From Basidiobolus meristosporus CBS 931.73 (Eukaryota > Basidiobolomycota > Basidiobolomycetes > Basidiobolales > Basidiobolaceae): a DNA stretch of 64,000 nucleotides. The stretch spans positions 1 through 64,000 of the forward strand of contig MCFE01000186.1 of NCBI GenBank assembly GCA_002104905.1, written 5' to 3'. A model generated the notes under the pieces. That model made no database searches. It was not told the origin of the DNA and saw only the letters and a program-made list of their open reading frames with translations. This document shows, in pieces, positions 35,673 to 46,722 of the stretch (positions within the stretch are counted from its first letter, which is position 1; every line of letters begins with the position of its first letter). Both the position numbers and the translations under genes were made by a program.

Positions 35673-36702
35673 CTATAATATATATACTATAAGCCAGATA
35701 GAGCAAATCCAGTTCTATTAGCTCTATATGTGGATGATCTTATTATAGCCACCAATAACCTAGAAACATTGGAAGAGACTAATCCAGCCTATCTAAGGAG
35801 TTCAAGATGTCCAATCTAGAAGAACTCAGTTACTACATAGGGATTAAGTTTTCCATAGACAGAAGTACCCAGACTATCACCCTAAGCCACTCCAAGTATA
35901 TTCAAGATATACTAAAGAAGTACCAAATGGAAGACTGTAAACCGGCAGCTACCCCAATGGAGACAAACCTTAACTTGGTCAAAACTCAACCAAATCAAGA
36001 GAGCTTGGTGCCATCTGAAAGCCCTGACTTTCCTTATCAATCTATAGTCGGCAGTCTGATGTATATCATGCTTGGAACACGTCCAGATATCTCATATTCA
36101 GTGGGAGTTGTCAGCCAACATAATCAGAACTATGGATCTGATCATATTGCAGAAGTTAAGCGGATTTTTAGATACCTAAAAGGAACTGCTGATATCTGCT
36201 TAAGATACACTTATAAGGATTCAGAACAGGATCTTGTGGGATACTCTGATGCTGATTGGGGACGAAATTTGGAAGACAGAAGATCCACCACAGGATACAC
36301 CTTTCTTTACAGTGTAGGAGCAATTTCATGGAATTCAAGAAAGCAACCAACCGTAGCACTTTCTACAACAGAGGCAGAGTACATGGAAGCCTGTGAAGCT
36401 ACAAAAGAAGCAATGTGCCTAAGAAAGCTTCTTACAGATTTAGGCCTATGTTAAAAAATGCCTATTACTTTATTTCAAGGTAATCAAGGATGTATACAAT
36501 TGGTAGAAATCCAACTTTTTATGCTAGAACCAAGCACATCAATATTAGACATCATTTCATACGTGAAGCTATAGGGAATAACTTAGTCAGCTTAGTTTAC
36601 TGTCCTACAGATGAAATGATTGCAGACATATTTACCAAACCATTTGCTAGAGACAAGTTTGATATCTTAGGTAAAAGTTAGGACTAGTCAGTATGAATAT
36701 TT
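35673..36702 (+). pseudogene. Copia C reverse transcriptase/RNase H remnant
   Basis: It carries the RT active-site region YVDDLIIATNN (an early 1-nt deletion breaks the frame near 35780), then YYIGIKFSIDRSTQ, GTRPDISYSVGVVSQH, GYSDADWG and STTEAEYMEACEAT. A TAA at 36452-36454 replaces a CAA of the other copies, and a 1-nt loss follows at about 36505. It cannot make enzyme. Confidence 0.9.
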
Positions 36703-36715
36703 AGCTGAGTGGGAG

Positions 36716-37064
36716 TGTTGTAAAAATTTGTAATTCCACCTAAATACTCACCTAACTTAGTCACTTAGATCATTACCCTCAAATCCTAGAGAATACTGAA
36801 CAAATTCCTTGTTGGGATTTACTTAGAATATTTTCACCAAAATACCAGGTACCCAGAACATGAAAATTCTCAAAGTTGTCCAAACAGCCCCAAACTTTGC
36901 ACACATGTTTTTGGGACCTTCCTTAACCTATTCTATGTGTTTGTAATGCCAAGACCATGTAAAAGTATAAATACTACTTTTGCATTCAATAAATCATTAA
37001 GTGAAAACCACATAATCTACTTGTTCTCCAAATCACTTCCAATACCTCCAAGACTCTTACAACA
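36716..37064 (+). repeat. 3' LTR of copia C
   Basis: 349 bp from TGTTGTAAAAATTTG to CTCTTACAACA, next to the polypurine tract GCTGAGTGGGAG. Very similar to the copia B LTRs. Confidence 0.92.
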
Positions 37065-38087
37065 GATGAGAATTAGTGGCCAGCAGGATTTGCTGGTAGA
37101 GTACTTGTTTAATGAGAATCCATCAAGTGCTAAGGCAAAAGCATGGTCATACATACCTTCAAAGTAGCCCTTGCTTCTTAGATGTTTGTAATGTTTGCCA
37201 TCAAATTTATTGGATGTGCTTGCACATGGTTGATACTGAGTGTGGTACTGTATAGCTTTGCAATATATGTTGGACTGAATGAGCTTCTTTAGATGGTGTA
37301 TTACCAGAATATTTCTGGTGTGTGAACCATGCTTTTCCTCAATGGTAGTGGATTCCTGACAATTTGGACTTAATGTAATGGTGGCATTTTTAAATGTGAA
37401 TGCCATGCAACTGTTGACACATGCTGGAATCAGGACTGTCTTTAGGTCATATGTTGCCAGCTGCACAATGGTTGTCCACTTGTACCATGTACATGGTAAT
37501 TTGCATCCTGGAATGATTATTACAAGAAGTAGTAATAAATCCTTAAAGCCCCCATTACTGATATTAGTGGAAACACACCACTTTTCTAGCCACAACATTA
37601 CATCATTCACCAGTAGATGCATTACTGGGCTCACTTGGCTCCATAAAGTATCTTTGGCCTTTGTTTCAACAGGTGTTGTCTCATTGCATGTTGGGATTTA
37701 ACTGGGCTCAGGTGTGGTACTGTTGTTAGGGGAGATAGGCTCACAATCCATCAGTGAGCCTTCTTAGTCATTTCTATCACTCTGCATGCCATATTCAGAA
37801 AGCTGAGCTGAGCCTAAAGGTGTCACAAACTCACCTGACTCAGTTTGCACAAGGTGACAACAACAGCCAGGTTCTGACATAAAGGTATCAACTGGCTGGC
37901 AAGATAATGTTGGTACAGTAGTGACTGATGAAAGCTCAAGTATTACTTGTGTGGCAGAACACTGGCTGTGATCCTTATAATACTCCCTATGCTGACTGTG
38001 TGCTTCATAGCTGAGAGGCTTATTACAATAGCCACATGGCCTATTATCTCTTCTCTCAAGGAAATGAATTAAATTAGTCTTGTCCAT
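37065..38087 (-). pseudogene. Plavaka/Tnp2-like transposase, N-terminal part
   Basis: The likely start is MDKTNLIHFLERRD at 38087. A zinc-finger-like motif CGYCNKPLSYEAHSQH then continues to a third Cys, as at the N-terminus of Plavaka-type transposases. Two stops lie between about 37764 and 37690. A long open stretch (37634-37065) follows: WLEKWCVSTNISNGGFKDLL, a Cys pair near CVNSC, then FDGKHYKHLRSKGYF and DHAFALALDGF, ending at SCWPLILI where copia C begins. FDG..Y..L...GYF, D.AL.L..DGF and CWPL are the family's core motifs and include probable catalytic acidic residues. Together with the C-terminal part this would be roughly 750 residues or more. Confidence 0.75.
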
Positions 38088-38224
38088 TGGGCAAACAGTT
38101 TGATCTTCAACAATGTAATGCTAATATATCACTTGTTATATTCATGTGAGCTTAAGAGAGTCATGTATATGAGACATTGCACCTACACAAATGTAAGATT
38201 CAATAATCAGCTCATACTAAAGCA

Positions 38225-38480
38225 ATAATGAAGCAATTAGGTGCAGTGGCTGAAAAGATAGATGCAATGGCCAGAGAAATCAGGAAATAGTTCAGAAACA
38301 GGATCAGTGGATAATATGTGTAGAGTAATCAATATCCCAAGTAAAGAAAGTAGTATCTTTGCTGCAGCAAACAAACTTAGTAGCAAAATGTTGCAGCCAA
38401 CAACTGAGCATTTTGTGATGTAACAGCACAGGAACCCCATACAGTCTTTGAAGCACAACAACAGTACCCAAAGATAACAC
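38225..38480 (+). pseudogene. Divergent accessory ORF relic, copy 1
   Basis: Transcribed away from the transposase. It encodes LGAVAEKIDAMAREIRK followed by a stop, and further on VTAQEPHTVFEAQQQYPKI. Both pieces recur in the same order in copy 2 (45830-46359, minus), where the ORF also diverges from a transposase fragment. The product is unrecognised; the first piece could be an amphipathic helix. Confidence 0.5.
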
Positions 38481-38640
38481 TGTGGTGGTGTAGAGGTACT
38501 CCTGGGAGAAGAAACACAACTCAAGGTGTGTGAGGTGACTGATGGGTGTAATTCCTAGGTGCTCCAAGTGTCTCCAAAGGCCTCTGTGTGTCTTGTGCAC
38601 TACCCTGAAAAACTCCTTGATGGCAGGTCTGAGATGTAAC

Positions 38641-39180
38641 TGTTGAAGGCAGGTGCAGTGATCAACTGCTAATCAATAAGGGAAAAGTGTTACTTATAGA
38701 AGGGATGATTTATTGATAAGGGGTGGCCTTCCCTTGAATATTTTTCCTGATTGCCATTTGATTACTAATGACAAGGTTCTGGAAGATTCCAGGCATGAGT
38801 GGAATTCTTGTCAACATCACTATGAGCTAAAAATATGCCAAGAATGGCCTGGAGGGTTCCAACAGGCACAGCACATCCAACCAATGAGGGATTGGTAGTC
38901 TGAAACCTGTACAACATAGAGATACCATATATGGTATTTAAATGGTAGGGATGGTAACACAGACCTAAGTCATGTGTTATGGGTATTGATATGGGTACCT
39001 GCCTTATGTATATACATATACTGATCACAAAGCTGAATAACATCTGGGATAACCAATGCTTATAACTAATCAGAGTAAACATCATATGGGGATAACACTG
39101 ATAAGATAAAATATGGATAAGTATATCATAATAGCTATATGAATAAACTTGTCTGTGTGAGGCATGTTTAACCTACCACA
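38641..39180 (+). repeat. Unclassified LTR-like repeat, most complete copy (b)
   Basis: About 520-540 bp, from around TGTTGAAGGC or TGATCAACTG to AACCTACCACA. It is present as three further partial copies at 33352-33530 (+), 45585-45815 (+) and 46985-47324 (-). TG..CA ends, internal AATAAA and direct-repeat placement around 39.18-45.58 kb suggest an LTR. No target-site duplication was found. Confidence 0.6.
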
Positions 39181-39831
39181 ATGCCTACAGAAAAACCTAT
39201 CACAGCATGGGAAGGAGACAATGTAGTGTTTATACCAAAGCCTAAAAATCAAAAGACATTAAAGATCCATTTAAGCTGTTGAGTGCAATAATGCAGAGTA
39301 GGCTAATATTCAAGAGGTCATCAGAAGTCTAGCATGCCATCACCTTAAGGCTGGCATACCATGACACCATCAGGAGCTCAAGGCCAAGAAGAATGCACTT
39401 GACTTGTTCCATGAGCATTATTTTGGATTCAAACAGGCAAATTGATTTTGGGTCAGCATTGTTATACTAAGAAAGTATCTTAAGAATAGCAGATACTATC
39501 AAAGGCAAAAGAACAAGGGTGCCTTGGCTAAAAACCAGCAGCATCCTCAAGAGCCTGTTACCAGGAGGGCCAAAAGCTCCAAACAAGTATCAAAGAGATG
39601 TCAGGAAGCTGTAGGACTGCCAATAAGGGACTAGCAGGCAGACACAGATACATGAGCACAACATGTATCAAGGAAAAAGTGTAGTACCATCCAAGAAGCA
39701 CTCAGTCAAAGTAGCAGTGAAGGACATGACAGTGATAAAAGCCAGCAACTTTCACAGGAGTCTGTCACAACTACAGCTGAGAGCCTCAAATAAGTGGAAA
39801 GGAAACATCAGGTTGCCAGAAGAGTGCCAGC
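39181..39831 (+). repeat. Unrecognised internal region of the LTR-like repeat, left part
   Basis: Follows copy (b) directly and begins ATGCCTACAGAAAAACC, but the frame is broken by many stops. It is repeated in inverted orientation at about 33.2-33.3 kb. The right-hand continuation is at 44513-45584, beyond copia B. No domain recognised. Confidence 0.5.
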
Positions 39832-40181
39832 TGTTATAAAAATTTGTATTTTCCACCTAAATATTCACCTAACTTAGTCACTTAGATCATCACCTTCAAA
39901 TCCTAGAGAATACTGACCAAATTTCTTGTTGGGATTTACTTAGAATATTTTCACCAAAATACCAGGTACCCAGAACATGAAAATTCTCAAAGTTGTCCAA
40001 ACAGCCCCAAACTTTGCACACATGTTTTTGGGACCTTCCTTAACCTATTCTATGTGTTTGTAATGCCAAGACCATGTAAAAGTATAAATACTACTTTTGC
40101 ATTCAATAAATCATTAAGTGAAAACCACATAATCTACTTCTTCTCCAAATCACTTCCAATATCTCCAAGACTCTTACAACA
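39832..40181 (+). repeat. 5' LTR of copia B
   Basis: 350 bp, starting TGTTATAAAA and ending TTACAACA. A TATAAATA box is at 40083-40090. It differs from the 3' LTR at about ten positions by my manual comparison. Confidence 0.95.
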
Positions 40182-40194
40182 GGTTATGAGCCCC
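40182..40194 (+). other. Copia B primer binding site (initiator tRNA-Met anticodon-arm type)
   Basis: GGTTATGAGCCCC directly follows the LTR. Its complement matches the anticodon arm of initiator tRNA-Met, including the CAU anticodon. The ATG at 40186-40188 is the likely gag start. Confidence 0.7.
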
Positions 40195-43100
40195 AAGCTG
40201 TCACTCTCTGCAATGTCTACTACTGCTATTACTGGAATTTTTCCCTCTGCTGAAAAGTTGGATGGATCTAACTACCAAGTGTGGAAGGTGAAGATGAAGA
40301 TGCTGCTACAAGAAAGAGGCCTTTGGGATATTGTCATGGGAGAAGAATGCCCTCCTAAAAATGTGGGAGAGGAAGCCTTAGAGTACCAGAAGAAAGAACA
40401 AAGTGCCTTTAACTGCATTTGCCTTAATGTCAAGGACAAATTGCTAATTCAATGCTCAAGAGCAAAAACTGCAAAGAATGCCTGGAAGGCATTAGAAGAC
40501 ACCTACCAGTCATGTTCAGCTGCCAAGAAAATGTATCTGAGAAGAAAATTCTTTACTACAAAGATGCTGCCAGGAGAAGAAATGAAAAATCTAATTAACA
40601 GAATTACCCTGCTGGTAGATGAGATGGAATCTGTGGGTGTACCAACTACGGATGAGGATGTGATAGTTACCATCCTGAATAGCCTGACAGACAAGTTTCA
40701 GGGCCTTGTATCAGCCCTAGAGTCCAGAACTGAAGATTTGACCTTAAATTACGTATATGGAAGGCTCCTGGATGAAGAATTAAGAAAATCAAGCGCCAAT
40801 AAGAAGGAAGAAGAAAATGCTTTAATAAGCAATGATAACCAACAAAGGAGGTACCCAAGACCCTACAAAGGCAACAGCAACCTATTTTGCAACTACTGCA
40901 AAAGGAAAGGACACACATCAGACCGGTGTTTCAAAAAGAGAGATTATTAGCAAAAGAAGCCTGAATATGGAAATGCTGCAACAACTGAAGATAGACTATT
41001 CATATCTGCACTAAATATGACCACAAACAAGGATTCTCAGACGTGGTATATTGACTCTGGAACTTCTCAACACTTTACACACCAAAAAGAACTTTTTACC
41101 CAATATCAAGAAATTCCAATTAAGAAGGTTTTCATGGGTGACAATAGAACACTAGATGCAGTGGGAGAAGGAACTATCCAAGTAAACCTTAGATGCAGTG
41201 AAGGAAGCCATACACTGACCTTTAAAGAAGTACTCTATGTACCAGAAATAGCCAAGAACCTACTCTCTGTAAGCAAGGCCACAGCAGAAGGACTCAGTTT
41301 CAGTTTTGACAATTCTGGATGCAGGATCACTGATCAAAATGGTGCTCATATTGCTTTGGGCATCAGAGATCAGAACCTATACAAGTTGACTTATATTCCA
41401 TCATATCTGGAAGCCAATATAAGTAACTTAAATGAAGAAACACCAATGCTTTGGCACAGGAGATTTGGACACTTATTAATTATTTGCGCAAAATGATCAA
41501 AGATCAGCTAATTTCTGGAGTGAAAATTGATCCCCCAGCTATTTTGGAGCACTGTGAAGCCTGCATATATGGGAAACAAGCCAGACAACCGTTCAAGAGC
41601 TCTGGGTTAATCAAAACTAAGAAAAATTAGATCTAATTCACTCAGATCTGTGTGGACCTATGCAAAATTTATCCTTAGGGAGGATGAAGTATTTAATCAC
41701 TTTTATTGATAATTATACAAGATACACATGGGTCTACTTCATGGAGAGAAAGGAAGAAGCTCTGTCTAAGCTCAGGGAGTTTAAAGTCATGGTGGAGAGA
41801 GAAACTGGTGAAAAAATCAAGAAAATATGCTCTGACAATTGTGGAGAATATACCTCAAAACTCTTCATCCACTTCTGCAAAGTTTATGGGATAAAGCAAG
41901 AGACTACTGTACCATACTCCCCACAGCAAAATGGAGTAGCAGAACAAGCTAACAGATCAATAATTGATATGGCAAGATCTATGATCCATGATCAAAAATT
42001 ATCCTATGATTTTTGGGCAGAATCAGTTGCCACTGCTGTATATCTTAAAAATAGGAGTTACAACAGAATACTTTGTGATTCTACTCCATTTGAAGCATGG
42101 TATGGATACAGACCAAGTGCAGAACATCTAAGAATATTTGGGTGTACAGCATATGCCAAAAAACTGGCCGGAAATCAGTCAAAATTTGAGCCAAAAAGTG
42201 TAAAATGCATATTTTTGGGCTACTGCAATGAGAGTAAGGCATACAGACTCTACAATACCAAAGCAAAGAAGCTGATCAAGTCCAGGGGTGTGTTGTTGGA
42301 TGAAAATTCAAAATTTTCACAAAAAATGACATCAGATGATGACAAAAATTTGATCTCAAGTCCACCAATTGTCAGGATTGAATCAGAGCAAAACAATGAA
42401 AATTTTTTCACTCCAGAGGACTCTACAACCGTGGTTCAGCCAGAATCAGTGCCCAGGAATATCCCAGAAGTGATCATTCCAGTATCAAATGCCCGGAGAT
42501 CCAATTGGACAAGAAATAGCCCAAATTACTATATCAATGAGGGTACAAACTTAGCCTATGCCTATTCAGTCCATGTTGATGAACCCCAGACTGTAAAAGA
42601 GGCCCTAAATAGCCCTCAGACAAAGTTTTGGAGATCTGCAATGACTGAGGAATATCAGGCACTGATGGAAAATCAAACTTGGGACTTAGTCAAATTGCCA
42701 ATCAACCAAAAATCAATTGGATGCAGATGGGTCTTCAAGAGAAAATACAAGGCTGATGGTACAATTGAAAGATACAAAGCAAGACTTGTAGCCAAAGGAT
42801 ACTTTCAAACAAAAGGACTTGACTATACTGAGACCTTTGCACCGGTAGCCAAGTTTAATTCCATCAGATTAATATTGGCTATTGCAGCCAAATATAAGTT
42901 TTTTATTCATCAAATAGATGTAAAAACTGCAGTTTTGAATGGAGAACTTGAAGAGGACATGTATATGGACCAGCCTGATTGGTTTGTTGACCAAGATAAC
43001 CCCCATTTGGTCTGCAAGCTTAAAAAGTCACTATATGGTCTCAAACAATCACCGAGAGCCTGGAATTGCAAGATAGATTCTTATTTGGAATCTTTGAGTT

Positions 43101-44151
43101 TCAAAAGGAGTAATGCTGACTATAGTATATACTATAAGCCAGATAGAGCAAATCCAGTTCTATTAGCTCTATATATGGATGATCTTATTATAGCCACCAA
43201 TAACCTAGAAACATTGGAAGAGACTAAATCCAGCCTATCTAAGGAGTGCAAGATGTCCAATCTAGGAGAACTTAGTTACTACTTAGGGATTAAGTTCTCC
43301 ATAGACAGAAGTACCCAGACTATTACCCTAAGCCAATCCAAGTATATTCAAGATATACTAAAGAAGTACAAAATGGAAGACTGTAAACTGGCAGTTACCC
43401 CAATGGAGACAAACCTTAACTTGGTCAAAACTCACCAAATCAAGAGAGCTTGGTGCCATCTGAAAGCCCTGACTTTCCTTGTCAATCTATGGTTGGCAGT
43501 CTGATGTATATCATGCTTGGAACACGTCCAGATATCTCATATTCAGTGGGAGTTGTCAGCCAACATAATCAGAACTATGGATCTGATCATATTGCAGCAG
43601 TTAAGCGGATTTTTAGATACCTAAAAGGAACTGCTGATATCTGCTTAAGATACACTTATAAGGATTCAGAACAGGATCTTGTGGGATACTCTGATGCTGA
43701 TTGGGGACAAAATTTAGAAGACAGAAGATCCACCACAGGATACACCTTTCTTTACTGTAAAGGAGCCATTTCATGGAATTCAAGAAAGCAACCAACCGTA
43801 GCACTTTCTACTACAGAGGCAGAGTATATGGCAGCCTGTGAAGCTACAAAAGAAGCAATGTGGTTAAGAAAGCTCTTTACAGATTTAGGCCTATGTCAAA
43901 AAACGCCTATTACTTTATTTCAAGATAATCAAGGATGTATACAATTAGGTAGAAATCCAACTTTTCATGCTAGAACCAAGCACATAGATATTAGACATCA
44001 TTTCATACGTGCAGCTATAGGGAATAACTTAGTTAGCTTAGTTTACTGTCCTACAGATGAAATGATTGCAGACATATTTACCAAACCATTAGCTAGAGAC
44101 AAGTTTGAATATCTTAGGTCAAAATTAGGACTAGTCAGTGTGAACATTTAG
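40186..44151 (+). pseudogene. Copia B gag-pol polyprotein, multiply disrupted
   Basis: Same domain order as copia A. Gag is intact to the knuckle CNYCKRKGHTSDRC. A TAG at 40948-40950 replaces a glutamine codon. The protease YIDSGTSQHF follows. A small deletion near 41475 breaks the frame after RRFGH in the integrase zinc motif. One A is missing in the A-run at 41622-41626. Integrase core and RT are then open from about 41660: QQNGVAEQANRS, GCRWVFK and YMDDLIIATNN (the second residue of the YxDD box is Met instead of Val). A 1-nt loss near 43433 shifts the frame again, and RNase H (GYSDADW, STTEAEYMA) continues to a stop at 44149-44151. It is inactive as it stands, but most lesions are few and recent-looking. 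Confidence 0.94.
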
Positions 44152-44162
44152 CTGAGTGGGAG

Positions 44163-44512
44163 TGTTGTAAAAATTTGTATTTTCCACCTAAATATTCACC
44201 TAACTTAGTCACTTAGATCATCACCTTCAAATCCTAGAGAATACTGACCAAATTCCTTGTTGGGATTTACTTAGAATATTTTCACCAAAGTACCAGGTAC
44301 CCAGAACATGAAAATTCTCAAAGTTGTCCGTACAGCCCCAAACTTTGCACACATGTTCTTGGGACCTTCCTTAACCTATTCTACGTGTTTGTAATGCCAA
44401 GACCAGGTAAAAGTATAAATACTACTTTTACATTCAATAAATCATTAAGTGAAAACCACATAATCTACTTGTTCTCCAAATCACTTCCAATATCTCCAAG
44501 ACTCTTACAACA
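44163..44512 (+). repeat. 3' LTR of copia B
   Basis: 350 bp with the same ends as the 5' LTR. The polypurine tract GCTGAGTGGGAG lies immediately before it. Confidence 0.95.
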
Positions 44513-45584
44513 CCAGCAAGGGACAAACAGGCCAAAACAGATGCATCAGAAGAGAATCTATCTGGGAGAAAGGTAGTTGCTTACAAGAAGCACTCAAACA
44601 TAGTAAAAGTGAAAGACCTAGCAATGATAAAGGAAAAGGTGAAGGGAAAATGTCTACCCAAGCCCAGGACAGGGAAGCATGCAAAAAAAACTGCAGCACA
44701 TGCAATTAATGCCACAAGCCTGGAACACACTGAATCCCATCAAAGCCACAAAAAACTACCAGCAAGAAACCAGCTGCTTTCACAAGAGTTGGAAGCACAG
44801 CCAGTTGAGCTACACTCCAGCAAGATAGATGAGTTAGCAGAAAAAGGTAATTTATCTACCAATGCCTCAACATCCTCCACTGTTGACAGTGTGGAGATCC
44901 CACTGACAGACAGGGCTGTAATAACAAGAACTCATCAGAGTATCACAAGGCCCTCAGTGCAATTTTGGAACACTAGTAGACACACCAAGAGGTTGCAGCA
45001 CAACTTCAAGAGCAGTGCTCAAGAGAACTGCTTGAATATTGCAGGGATTTATTACAACAACTGGCAGATGAGGTGCTAGACCTTGCAGTGCCAGCTGAAG
45101 ATCAGGACATTGGGGAGCCAGTGAATCAACAGTGGCATATTGCTGTTAGGCTCCTGTCAAAGTCATGGAAACAGAGCTTTAAAGCAGAAATACTTATTGA
45201 GTGTTGGATTTTAGTGGAGCTACTTGTTAAGTGTGGGGTTGGGCTCAATGTTAATGTAGACTTTAGGGACCTGTATGGGTCTGAACAATTGGCAATTGAG
45301 GTACATCTGAAGTTTCAACAGAAACAAATAAATATATATGCATGAAAAGTAAGAGAAACAGTTGAGTCAGGAAGCAAGGAGTGTGAAAAAGAGGCAATAG
45401 CCAAGCAGTGCACACAAATGTAGGAGGTGATAGGGTATTCAGAATCAGAAAGTGAACAAATTGGCAGCAAACCAATCAACAGCCACTTATACATTTTTGT
45501 GATGGAAATTTTGACTAAGTTTTTTGTGAGATCTGGGATGCAATTGTTTTTCAGCAGTCTCTGCACAGTGTCCTGACAGGATTA
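44513..45584 (+). repeat. Unrecognised internal region of the LTR-like repeat, right part
   Basis: Continues 39831 after copia B. It contains a Lys/Ser-rich open frame at 44609-45079 (basic start KGKCLPKPRTGKHAKKTAAH) and a second at 45073-45345. Neither belongs to a family I know. The reverse-complement copy at 32478-33345 is more decayed. Whether any frame was ever translated is open. Confidence 0.45.
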
Positions 45585-45815
45585 GTACCTCTTAGTCATG
45601 GGACTTGAAATCTGTGATAGCCATTTGATGGGATCATCACAATAATTTCTCATAGGGGCTAATAACTAATAAGGGTAAACATTCTATGGGGTAATACTAA
45701 CAATTTGGGCAAAGAATAATGGAATAACACTAATAGAATAAAATACAAATAAGTGCATCATAATAGCTATATGGATTATCTTGTCTGTAGGAGGTTTAAT
45801 TATCCTACCCCAACA
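45585..45815 (+). repeat. Partial copy (c) of the LTR-like repeat
   Basis: Aligns with the right part of copy (b): GTAAACATTCTATGGGG, GCATCATAATAGCTATATGG and CTTGTCTGTAGGAGG, ending ATCCTACCCCAACA. Same orientation as (b), so it could be the 3' repeat of the same element. Confidence 0.55.
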
Positions 45816-45829
45816 GCTTCACAGGTCTC

Positions 45830-46359
45830 CAATGATTTTTAATTCTTATGCTTGGGTATAAACACCACAGTCCCTCCCTCCCTTGTTGTGATAGGTTTTC
45901 TGTGGGCTTTATATTTGGAAACTGTTGTTGTGCTGTAAAGACTGTATGGTGTCCCTCTGCTGTTACACTAGGAAATGGATTAGTTGGTGACTGTGACAAT
46001 AAGCTACTTGAGTTCCTTTGATACTGCAATTTCTACCTGTGACAGTAACTGCTCTACACCTATTATCTGCTCAGTCTGTCTCTGGACTATTTCCTGATTT
46101 CTCTGGCCATTGCATCTGTCCTGTCAGCCACTGCACCAAATAGCCTTATTAATGCTTTGGTATGGGCTGATAAAAAACTTGCTAATACGGGTGGCAGCAA
46201 TATTGTGATGGTCATTTGCTGGCCTTCAACCAGAGGTAGTGCATTTGCTACATTCTCACCTGACTGAGCATTGTGGTCAGCTTGCAGCGCCAGGCAGATT
46301 CTCAATGGCCTACTTGACTGAGAGCCTGAGGAGTCCATATCATTACCTTCAGTTGGCAC
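45830..46359 (-). pseudogene. Divergent accessory ORF, copy 2
   Basis: The 90-codon frame 46359-46087 starts MPTEGNDMDSSGSQSSRPL and ends LFGAVADRTDAMAREIRK. After stops, VTAEGHHTVFTAQQQFPNI follows in the next minus-strand frame (46029-45805). These two blocks match copy 1 at 38225-38480. It diverges from the transposase fragment beginning at 46501, with about 140 nt between them, so the pair may have shared a promoter. A Ser-rich start and a helical end are all that can be said of the protein. Confidence 0.5.
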
Positions 46360-46500
46360 ACTGTCAGCATGGCCTTTTGATGTAGCCTAGCATGTTGCGC
46401 TCACTATCAAAGCAAGCTGTTGTCCAATCACCTTTCTGCTGCTTTTGTAGTGGGGTGAGATAGTAGCTCTGCATTGTACTGAGTGTCAATTTGTTTGCCC

Positions 46501-46722
46501 ATGGACAAGACTACTTTGAGTTTACAACACCTTTAAGCTCACTTCAACCTTCTGAATATGGCCCATACTGTGATAGCTCTAAAGAAGAAGACTTGTTAAT
46601 TGATAGGGAGCCTATTATCCCTCACAGAAGTACCCTGCATGATCCTGGCAAAATCCCAACATGCAATGAGACAGCACCAGTGGAACAAGAAGCCAGGGAT
46701 ACTTTATGTAGCCAAGTGGGTT
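46501..46722 (+). pseudogene. Plavaka/Tnp2-like transposase, truncated second copy
   Basis: It begins MDKT like the copy starting at 38087, then lacks about 190 nt (including the zinc-finger-like motif), and continues PSEYG..IPTCNETAPVEQEARDT in parallel with the first copy's SEYG..IPTCNETTPVETKAKDT. It is cut at about 46722 by a gypsy fragment. Confidence 0.65.

Larger units (their letters stand above)
35662..37064 (+). mobile_element. Copia C, internally deleted copy with TSD GATGA
   Basis: It starts with only the first 11 bp of the LTR (TGTTGTAAAAA, 35662-35672), jumps directly into the reverse transcriptase coding region, and ends with a complete 3' LTR. GATGA occurs immediately before (35657-35661) and after (37065-37069), the 5-bp duplication expected for copia. 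One deletion has therefore removed most of the 5' LTR, the primer site, gag, protease, integrase and the start of RT. Confidence 0.9.
39832..44512 (+). mobile_element. Ty1/copia LTR retrotransposon B, full length, TSD CCAGC
   Basis: 4681 bp with two 350-bp LTRs. CCAGC is duplicated at 39827-39831 and 44513-44517, proving the boundaries. It has the same gag-pol organisation as copia A. An empty-site paralogue of the target exists on the minus strand at about 33215-33235. Confidence 0.97.
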
